DNA from: Halieaceae bacterium UBA5085
GTDB taxonomy: Bacteria; Pseudomonadota; Gammaproteobacteria; Pseudomonadales; Halieaceae
Direction of reading: 5' to 3'
Length of the DNA: 64,000 nt
Assembly (NCBI GenBank): GCA_002414665.1
Contig: DIAF01000039.1
Location: forward strand, 97,021-161,020
The position numbers were made by a program, and so were the translations under genes. The notes beneath the pieces are model-generated. The model saw only the letters and a list, made by a program, of their open reading frames with translations. It ran no database searches and had not been told where the DNA came from. How positions within the stretch are numbered: position 1 is the stretch's first letter; each line of letters starts with the position of its first letter. Shown here in pieces: positions 58,289 to 64,000 of the stretch.

Positions 58289-59349
58289 GGTCCACGCAGG
58301 GCAACCAGACTCTGGTGAGCAAGATGGCGCAGCAACATCCCCGGAGGCATGCGCACCCAGTGTGACCGCAGGTACAGCATCTGCTCAGCCACTGCAGTGC
58401 GCCAGGGCTGGTCGACCCGCGGCGCAAGGTGCCAGCGTATCAGGCTGGTCATCGCACGATCGACAGGATACACCGGCCGCGCCTCCCGCACCGTTGACCA
58501 GGCGCTATCCGGGAGTTCAAGGCCGAACAGGTCCCTGGCAGCAGCCAGGACGTAGTAGAGTGGCCGCAACAGCTGCAGCGCGCGCCCCTGAGTGACCAGC
58601 GCATCCCAGAAGCCGTCATCCTCCGCAGCCGCCTGTCGGCACTGCGCGTAAATATCGTAAAGATCCCGAATGCCCCCCCGCAGTTCATCGCTCATCAACA
58701 GGTGCAGCGCGCTGTGCAGAACCCTGTCCGGCGCTGCCAACACATGAAACGGCGTTCCCGACACGGGCTGCGCACGTGCGATCAGCGGTGCCGCATCCAG
58801 CGCGCTGCGGCTGGTCACCTGAATCAGGTTGTGGTGCACATCGAGTTCCAGTGACGAATCCGGGTGCCGCATGGGGGGCAGTTCGTGCGACCACGCCCGG
58901 TAATATTGATCATCATAGGCAGACAGGGACGGATCAAATTCCCAGCCGGCCGTAAGCAAACGGCGCTCGAAATCATCCAGCGCATCGCGAGGCACCAGTA
59001 CATCGATATCGCTGAGCCCGCGGCCCGCCGCAAACGGCAGCTCCGCCATCAGATATGCCGCCCCTTTCAGCAAGATCACGGGGTAATCCACCTGCGCGGC
59101 CACCGCGCCAATCCGGCGCAGTTCGTTGCGCACCAGTACATGCATATGTGCAACGTAGCGTGCGTGGCCGGACAGCATATCCCGAGCCCCCACAGGCAGG
59201 GGTACATCGGCAAGGCTCTGGGCCAGCAGGTGGTGCACGCGCGCCAGCATCCGGGTGCGCCGCCCCTCGCCAAGCAGGGCTTCCCAATCGGCTGGCGTGA
59301 AGTGACGGGCAGTCGCCGGATCGCGCAACGCCGCAATCAGCGCCTTCAA
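58276..59349 (-). CDS. Nucleotidyltransferase family protein (NTP_transf_5 type)
   Basis: A 357-aa protein with VILLKGAAYL, then the nucleotidyltransferase motif GLSDIDVLVP (Asp114, Asp116) and a helical C-terminal half; this matches the uncharacterised nucleotidyltransferase family that accompanies HprK-related kinases. The start is a TTG (59349) overlapping the TGA of the kinase gene as TTGA, with AGGAG five bases before it, so coupling is strong. It might add a nucleotide to a protein, lipid or sugar target. It is the last gene of the four-gene operon. Confidence 0.85.
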   Translation of the reverse strand: MKALIAALRDPATARHFTPADWEALLGEGRRTRMLARVHHLLAQSLADVPLPVGARDMLSGHARYVAHMHVLVRNELRRIGAVAAQVDYPVILLKGAAYLMAELPFAAGRGLSDIDVLVPRDALDDFERRLLTAGWEFDPSLSAYDDQYYRAWSHELPPMRHPDSSLELDVHHNLIQVTSRSALDAAPLIARAQPVSGTPFHVLAAPDRVLHSALHLLMSDELRGGIRDLYDIYAQCRQAAAEDDGFWDALVTQGRALQLLRPLYYVLAAARDLFGLELPDSAWSTVREARPVYPVDRAMTSLIRWHLAPRVDQPWRTAVAEQMLYLRSHWVRMPPGMLLRHLAHQSLVALRGPQGV

Positions 59350-60263
59350 GGCAGGCGCTCCTGTGCCAGGCGTTCAATGGCGGCCACAGCTTCATCGAGG
59401 CTGCCATTGGTCAATTGATAGCTGCCACACTCACGCACCAGCCTGCAGAGTGAGCGAAAACCCTCGGCGCCGCTCACACGGTAATTGAATGAGTTGTTTA
59501 CGAGACGTGTCATGGCCACTTCCGGGGCCTGCTGTTGCACCTGCAGGGCGGCACCGGCCTCATAGCGGGGAAACACGATGAGCTGCGGCCGGGCGGCTTC
59601 CGCCTGCCGCTGCAGGCTCTCTGAGGGCGGGAACATGTGCACCACATCGCCCTTGCGGGTTTTGTCGAAGCGGGGACCGAAAGCGAGATGCGGCGCAAAG
59701 TCGCGCAGCAGGGGAATCGAAGCATTCTTCAGGGGAGCAGCTCGCGGCAGAGGCAGAAAACAGCCATCCGCATAGCGCAGAATACCAAATTCGTCTGACA
59801 GCAGGCGCCAGCCACGCCCGACCAGCGCCGCACACAGAGTGCTCTTGCCAGAACCCGGTTGCGCCGGCAGAACCACCGCACAGCCATCACGCTCCACCAC
59901 CGCACTGTGCAACATCAGGTAGTCGTGGGCCGACATGGCGATACACCAGTTCAAACCCCACTCAAACATGGGGAACGCCTGGTCCAGGGGATAGGGGTCG
60001 AAGGGCGTCAGCTCTTCCACGCGAAACACGACCTGCGGGCGATACCAGCGGCGTACACCCTGCTGGCGCTCTACGGCAATGCGAAAATGACAGACCGTGT
60101 CATCAGGCAGCACGTCGAGTTCTGCATAGCAGTGCTGCCAGGTGGCAGCGAAGGTGGGAATGTCGCTGCGCAAACGAACCAGAAACGGCCCACTGGCGAC
60201 ACACAATCGCTGCTCTCGCAGCCTGACCTGCAGCTCCTCGCCAGCCAGCTCGCCCAGCTTCAA
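59346..60263 (-). CDS. HprK-related kinase A
   Basis: A 305-aa protein with a Walker A loop QPGSGKSTLCAAL (Lys140) and GWRLLSDEFGIL (Asp157), resembling the C-terminal domain of HPr kinase/phosphorylase. Family members (HprK-related kinase A of the HPr-rel-A system) are found beside a PqqD-like protein and a nucleotidyltransferase, often in exosortase-bearing genomes, exactly as here. The N-terminal 110 residues (VRLREQRLCV, FEWGLNWCIAMSAHDYLMLHSAVVERDG) are family-typical. The start TTG overlaps the PqqD stop as TTGA. Its phosphorylation target is not known. Confidence 0.88.
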   Translation of the reverse strand: MKLGELAGEELQVRLREQRLCVASGPFLVRLRSDIPTFAATWQHCYAELDVLPDDTVCHFRIAVERQQGVRRWYRPQVVFRVEELTPFDPYPLDQAFPMFEWGLNWCIAMSAHDYLMLHSAVVERDGCAVVLPAQPGSGKSTLCAALVGRGWRLLSDEFGILRYADGCFLPLPRAAPLKNASIPLLRDFAPHLAFGPRFDKTRKGDVVHMFPPSESLQRQAEAARPQLIVFPRYEAGAALQVQQQAPEVAMTRLVNNSFNYRVSGAEGFRSLCRLVRECGSYQLTNGSLDEAVAAIERLAQERLP

Positions 60264-60541
60264 TGTGCTACGCGCTCGACAAGTTGTATCGCTCGTAGAC
60301 GCTCGAGCACTTCACTGACCTGCGCCACCCAGGCGTCCGCCGGTTCATCCATAACATCGGCAATCAACGCGGCAATCTCACTACCGGAGCACGGCGCGGT
60401 GTCTACGAGAAATTTCAGAACTTCCACAGGCAGGGCGTCGAGCAGGTGCGTGTCACCGGTCGCGCCAGAGTACACGGCATAACAATCACCCACGTGCTCG
60501 ATAAGGAGTGAATCAGCTGATACGGGTTGCCATTGCTGCAT
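60260..60541 (-). CDS. PqqD-like protein of the HPr-rel-A system
   Basis: A 93-aa winged-helix PqqD-like protein: a short strand (LLIEHVGDCYAVYSG), then helices with HLLDALPVEVLKFLVDTAPCSGSEIAALIADV. PqqD-type proteins bind short peptides and present them to modifying enzymes. It is the second gene of the operon, 39 bp after the Tat-exported protein gene, with a TTGA overlap to the kinase. I infer that it presents a peptide or protein to the kinase or nucleotidyltransferase. Confidence 0.82.
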   Translation of the reverse strand: MQQWQPVSADSLLIEHVGDCYAVYSGATGDTHLLDALPVEVLKFLVDTAPCSGSEIAALIADVMDEPADAWVAQVSEVLERLRAIQLVERVAH

Positions 60542-60580
60542 TGCCGCAGTCTACCACGGCTCTGAACGCTTCAGGTTTAC

Positions 60581-61105
60581 TCAGTTATACGAGAGAAGGT
60601 TCGACGGATTGAGCGAGGTCCAGCAGGAACCCGTCATGGGCGTGGCGTGCATGTCGTTGAAGCTGGACTCCGGGATCTGCGGCCAGTACCCAACAATCTC
60701 AGGCTTACCCCCGCTGACATCAAAGAGCACCAGAACGTGCCGCGTTGACTCCTTGTACCCATGGCCCAACAACTCATCGCGATTTGTAGCGTATGCGGTT
60801 CCACTGTTGTGGTAGTAGACACCATTGATGTCGTACAGATCGTTCGCCAAGCCCTGTACGCTTGGGCCCTTCTTCTTGAAATACGGCACTTCCATGCGCA
60901 CGGCCGTGTCGCCTTGCAGGCTATTGCCCCGGCTGGCTGATTTCATGTTCGAGAAGTTTCCGCCAGAGCACTGCGCTGCGCTGGACATGGCGAGCGCGGC
61001 ATTCGGCGTGAGTGAAGCGAGCAAGGGGGCCGCGGCAGATGCCTTCAACAGGCGGCGCCGGGTAGCGTTTACCGACCTCTTGTCACCTGTTTGCTGATTC
61101 TCCAC
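60581..61105 (-). CDS. Tat-exported 174-aa protein, first gene of the HPr-rel-A operon
   Basis: It starts with a GTG (61105) behind AGGAG at eight bases. The N-terminus NATRRRLLKASAAAPLLASLTPNAALA is a twin-arginine-like signal (RRRLLK), so the protein is likely exported folded. The mature part of about 135 residues has two Cys (46 and 161), several aromatic-rich strands (VRMEVPYFKKKG, YYHNSGTAYATN, HVLVLFDVSGGKPEIVGYWPQ) and ends NPSNLLSYN. I recognise no family. Its place at the head of the operon suggests it is a client or effector of the PqqD/kinase/nucleotidyltransferase set, but that is inference. It has no PEP-CTERM tail. Confidence 0.7.
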   Translation of the reverse strand: MENQQTGDKRSVNATRRRLLKASAAAPLLASLTPNAALAMSSAAQCSGGNFSNMKSASRGNSLQGDTAVRMEVPYFKKKGPSVQGLANDLYDINGVYYHNSGTAYATNRDELLGHGYKESTRHVLVLFDVSGGKPEIVGYWPQIPESSFNDMHATPMTGSCWTSLNPSNLLSYN

Positions 61106-61519
61106 GATACTACTCCTGTTATGACGGCCAACATGCCTTGGTTACTACAAAGCAAAAAACACGCCAAATTTGCAACTAACTGATTTTTCTACGTTAATAT
61201 TCAAGGTCTGCAGGGCACGACCTCAGGTCTGTAAAAATATTCGACAGCTGCTGTGCCTACTGGCTGGCCCGCTCTCGCATGTACTCCACACAACCCCACT
61301 GCGAGATTAAATCCTAGCACAGCCTTGCAAAAGACACTGTGCACTGGTTCACAAAACCCGGCGGTCAACATGGCTGCCAATGTGCAGTTCTACTCTATAG
61401 CTTGCGGTGAACTCGACAGCCAGGTCTCAAGTGACCGGTCCGTATCTGGCATGAACTAGGTACGGGGGTGCCCTCCGCCCTGAGTGACCGAAGAAAGTCT
61501 ACAAAATTTGCGGAAACCA
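61106..61519. other. Promoter/leader region of the HPr-rel-A operon
   Basis: A gap of more than 400 bp. The AT-rich half (about 61140-61205, aaaaaacacgccaaatttgcaactaactgatttttctacgttaatatt) is the likely promoter of the leftward operon, although no clear -35/-10 pair can be called. No coding sequence is supported here. The terminator of the upstream minus-strand unit lies at the far (right) end. Confidence 0.35.
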
Positions 61520-61553
61520 AAAAGGGGAAGAAGCTCACGCTCCTTCCCCTTTT
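61520..61553 (-). terminator. Rho-independent terminator after the PEP-CTERM-like tail
   Basis: On the minus strand, AAAAGGGGAAG and CTTCCCCTTTT form an 11-bp stem with a 12-nt loop, followed by a further T and then TTTCC. The stop of the orphan PEP-CTERM-like frame lies in the loop. This strong hairpin separates the upstream TPR unit from the HPr-rel-A operon. The symmetric A/T flanks mean it could also end transcripts from the other strand. Confidence 0.75.
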
Positions 61554-61711
61554 GGTCTGGATTGTACAGTCGGATTTCGCGACCAGGCCTTGCGACGTCC
61601 ACGGGCGGTGGCACCAAGACCGGGCAGCCCCAAACCCAGAAACAACAGGGTGTCGGGTACAGGCACCGGCGTGGAGCCTGTGCGTGACACATATCGGAGC
61701 TGGCCGATCAA
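61535..61711 (-). pseudogene. Orphan PEP-CTERM-like sorting tail
   Basis: Directly behind the TPR protein stop, in the +1 frame, a 58-codon frame reads TPVPVPDTLLFLGLGLPGLG then ATARGRRKAW: a Pro-rich V-P-D motif, a hydrophobic helix and a basic cluster. This is the layout of PEP-CTERM exosortase sorting signals (VPEP-helix-RRR), with VPVPD in place of VPEP. It has no proper body; only GTG or TTG starts close upstream are available (GTG at 61689). A hairpin terminator follows. It is best read as the leftover 3' end of a PEP-CTERM gene, or as the former tail of a neighbour lost by frameshift. Confidence 0.55.
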
Positions 61712-64000
61712 CCGTTACGCAACTTTTCCGCCAGGGCCCTGGCCGCCGCGGCCTCCGGGAACGCGGGGCCCTTCAGCAGACGGTCCAGCAGTTCCAGCGC
61801 CTCGGCGGGCCGCTCGGCCGCCGCCAGGATCTGGGCGCGGTGAAAGCGGAACTGCGGTGAATCGGGGGCGGCGTCCAGTGTCTTCTGGTTCACGGCCAGC
61901 GCCTCATCGAAATCACCCTTCTCCAGCAGGATCATCGCGTGTGTGTCCTGAATGGCTGCATTATCCGGCACACTCTGCAGCGCCTTCTGTATCAGTTCCA
62001 GCGCACGCGCAGTGTTTGACGAGCGATACGCCCAGGCCAGGTTGTTCATGGCCACCACATCCTCCGGCGCCAGACGGTGCAGGGTTTCAAACACGGCCGC
62101 TGCGTCATCATCCCGGCCCTGGGACAGGTACAGTGGCCCTAGGGTGTTGAGCACGACTACGTCCTCCGGCGCGCTTTCCAGCCAGCCCTCCAGCATCCGG
62201 TAGGCTTCATCACGCTTGCCCTGCTGCAACAATGTCGAGGAGAGGAAGACCAGCGAGTTGCTGGAGGGCGCCGCGCCGTGAGCCTTGCGCAGCAGCGCCT
62301 CGGCTTCCTCCAGTTCCCCCTGGGTCAGGGCCAGTCGACCCCGCGCGAGGTTCAGTTGGGGTTCTGGCACCACGCCGGGCGGCAGCTGCGCAAGTTCCTC
62401 GCTGGTTTCCGCCAGCTTGTTCTGCTGCAACAGCACCTCGACCAGCAGCTTGCGAGAATCCACATCCTGCGGCTGCAGTTCCACTGCCTGACGCAGACGG
62501 CGCTCCGCCGCCGGCAAGTCGCCATTGGCCCGCTCAGCCTGCGCGGCCATGCGCAGCGCGCGCACGTTGTCGGGCATCAACTCAAGCAGGCGACGGGTAG
62601 CATTGACCGCAGCGCCGGGCTGGTCAAGCGCCAGGAACGCCCCTGCCAGCAGCTGATGGATGCGGGGGTCCCCATCGTGTTCATCGCGCACCGCCGTCAA
62701 CAAGTCCACGGTTTCACCGGGACGCTGCTGTATGAACTGGTAGCGTGCCAGCATCAAACGGGGTTCCAGCGCCTTGGGATGCGCGGCAATGGCGCGCTCC
62801 AGCACAGCGACCATTTCGGCGGTTTCACCGCGCTGCTCGTGTACGGCCGCCAGGTTCATCATGCCCTGCAGGTCATCGGGCTGTGCCGCCAGGCTTTCGT
62901 TGAGAATATCGAGTGCCGCGGCGGAATCATCAGCGAGCATCGCCAGCGATGCGAGCCCGGTGGTGGCCTGTGCGTTGCCCGGGTCCAGAGCCAAGGCCGC
63001 GCGGTAGCTCTCGGCAGCACCTGCACGGTCGCCCGCACCCAGTGCCAGCTGCGCTGCCAGCACGCTGGGCAGGGGGTCTTCGGGCGCGCTGTCACGAAAC
63101 GCCTGCAACTCGGCGTCAGCAGCCTCGGCATCACCGCCGGCGGACAGGGCGCGCACCAGGCGGTAGCGGATTTCCCCGTCAGCCGGATCGAGGTCACGCG
63201 CGATGCGCAGCGCTGCGGTACCAGCATCGAGGTCACCGGAACGCACCAGTGAGGTGCCCAGTTCCATCTGCACCTGCGCCGAGTCCGGCGTAACCGACGC
63301 CATATCCTGGTAGACCGCGGCGCTTGCGCCATGCATGCCCTGCGCGGTAAGCGCCAGCGCGAGTATGTTCATCGTGGGGACATTCATGGGCAGTTCCTCC
63401 AGCAACTTGCGGGTGATGGTTTCAGCACGCTCGGGCTCCCCCATGCGCAGGTACACCGCTGCGAGCATCTGCCGCGCGTTGATATTGCGCGGCTGCGCCG
63501 CAAGGAAGCGGCTCAGCTGGTCCTCGGCGGTAGCCAGGTTGCCTTCGCGGAAATTGGCATTCGCCGCCAGATACAGGCTCGGCAGGTGGTCCGGGGCAAC
63601 ATTCAACACCCTGGACAGCTCGCCGAGCCCGGCACTCGCGTTGCCCTGCTCGATCTGGATGCGGGCCTGGGCGTAATTCACACCGGGGTGATCGGGGATG
63701 ATCTTCTCGAGTTGTTCCAACTCTTTCGCGGCTTCCGTATGCTTGCCCTGCTCCACCTGCACCGCCACCATGCTCAAGCGGTCGTTGAGGCGGAAGCGGT
63801 TGAGTGAACTCGCCGTGGCAAAGGCCTGCTCCGCCGCCGGATAGTCAGCCCGCGCCTGCAACACGCTGCCGTAGAGGCTCCAGGCCTCGGCAAAATCGGG
63901 ATGTTTCTCGGTCAGGTCCTTGAGGATCGCCTGCGCATCCTCGCGCTCACCGGTGTGGGTCACGGAAACAAAGGCTTGTGCAAGCCGCACCTGGGGGTTC
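61708..64000 (-). CDS. PrsT-like TPR-repeat protein of the PEP-CTERM system (start beyond window)
   Basis: The frame is open from the right edge to the stop at 61708: about 760 codons, with the N-terminus missing. The whole visible part is about twenty tandem tetratricopeptide-like repeats of 34 residues, with the usual W/L/G/Y-A-P pattern (for example AWSLYGSVLQARADYPAAEQAF, NNLAWAYR and PSVLAAQLALGAGDRAGAAESYRAAL). Size and style match the PEP-CTERM system TPR-repeat lipoprotein PrsT, which sits next to exosortase/exopolysaccharide genes and probably scaffolds export. The call rests on this resemblance and the nearby PEP-CTERM tail; the lipobox is outside the window. Confidence 0.78.
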   Translation of the reverse strand, partial: NPQVRLAQAFVSVTHTGEREDAQAILKDLTEKHPDFAEAWSLYGSVLQARADYPAAEQAFATASSLNRFRLNDRLSMVAVQVEQGKHTEAAKELEQLEKIIPDHPGVNYAQARIQIEQGNASAGLGELSRVLNVAPDHLPSLYLAANANFREGNLATAEDQLSRFLAAQPRNINARQMLAAVYLRMGEPERAETITRKLLEELPMNVPTMNILALALTAQGMHGASAAVYQDMASVTPDSAQVQMELGTSLVRSGDLDAGTAALRIARDLDPADGEIRYRLVRALSAGGDAEAADAELQAFRDSAPEDPLPSVLAAQLALGAGDRAGAAESYRAALALDPGNAQATTGLASLAMLADDSAAALDILNESLAAQPDDLQGMMNLAAVHEQRGETAEMVAVLERAIAAHPKALEPRLMLARYQFIQQRPGETVDLLTAVRDEHDGDPRIHQLLAGAFLALDQPGAAVNATRRLLELMPDNVRALRMAAQAERANGDLPAAERRLRQAVELQPQDVDSRKLLVEVLLQQNKLAETSEELAQLPPGVVPEPQLNLARGRLALTQGELEEAEALLRKAHGAAPSSNSLVFLSSTLLQQGKRDEAYRMLEGWLESAPEDVVVLNTLGPLYLSQGRDDDAAAVFETLHRLAPEDVVAMNNLAWAYRSSNTARALELIQKALQSVPDNAAIQDTHAMILLEKGDFDEALAVNQKTLDAAPDSPQFRFHRAQILAAAERPAEALELLDRLLKGPAFPEAAAARALAEKLRNG

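Noticed and set aside
62278..63252. 324-codon + strand frame opposite the TPR gene
   Set aside because: The TPR periodicity on the minus strand is unmistakable.

Overview
The window looks like chromosome of a GC-rich, marine-type gammaproteobacterium; I infer something Halieaceae-like. This rests on gene content: a PrsT-type TPR protein and HPr-rel-A genes of the exosortase/PEP-CTERM world, a PepSY/DUF3649/DUF3325 iron locus, FadL and TonB receptors, a 5-alpha-reductase-like protein, and ordinary housekeeping genes (lysC, purT, dinB, rhlE). I saw no rRNA, tRNA, CRISPR array or intact transposon.

Layout. 1-13 kb is accessory DNA rich in exported proteins. It holds an FG-GAP repeat protein cut by the left edge, a secreted protein with sixteen 18-bp tandem repeats, an IS256-type transposase remnant, several lipoproteins, a five-module plus VWA secreted protein, a GlxA-type regulator, an S41-like lipoprotein, and a haloalkane dehalogenase-like enzyme divergent from a LysR regulator. 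14-24 kb carries FadL with a split YeeE/YedE pair, a 5-alpha-reductase-like membrane protein, RhlE, a CoA-transferase, an MFS carrier, a TauD-type dioxygenase and two adjacent decayed genes. 24-31 kb pairs a TonB receptor with a Cys-type sulfatase and adds a metallo-beta-lactamase-fold enzyme and a TetR plus tandem DsbA-like unit. 32-34.4 kb is an iron operon behind a near-perfect Fur box. 34.5-42.3 kb holds a GlcD-like flavoenzyme, a hot-dog thioesterase, a DevBCA/MacAB-like exporter and a large patatin-like protein. 42.3-45.8 kb is a DUF3604, P450 and cupin cluster. 46-56.4 kb is mixed housekeeping and metabolic genes.

56.5-64 kb is the most interesting part. A PilZ-like 592-aa protein converges on a tightly coupled operon that runs leftwards: Tat-exported 174-aa protein, PqqD-like protein, HprK-related kinase A, nucleotidyltransferase. 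Both of the last two junctions are TTGA start/stop overlaps. Upstream, and separated by a strong hairpin terminator, lie an orphan PEP-CTERM-like tail and a PrsT-like TPR protein that runs off the right edge. This is a known family group of unknown function. The Tat-exported protein and the PilZ-like neighbour are the less expected pieces.

Functional themes that can be inferred are uptake and degradation of hydrophobic, sulfated or halogenated compounds (FadL, TonB receptor, sulfatase, TauD, P450, dehalogenase, acyl-CoA enzymes), iron acquisition, and cell-surface or exopolysaccharide-linked export. Starts were re-chosen from ribosome-binding sites where the longest open frame was implausible.
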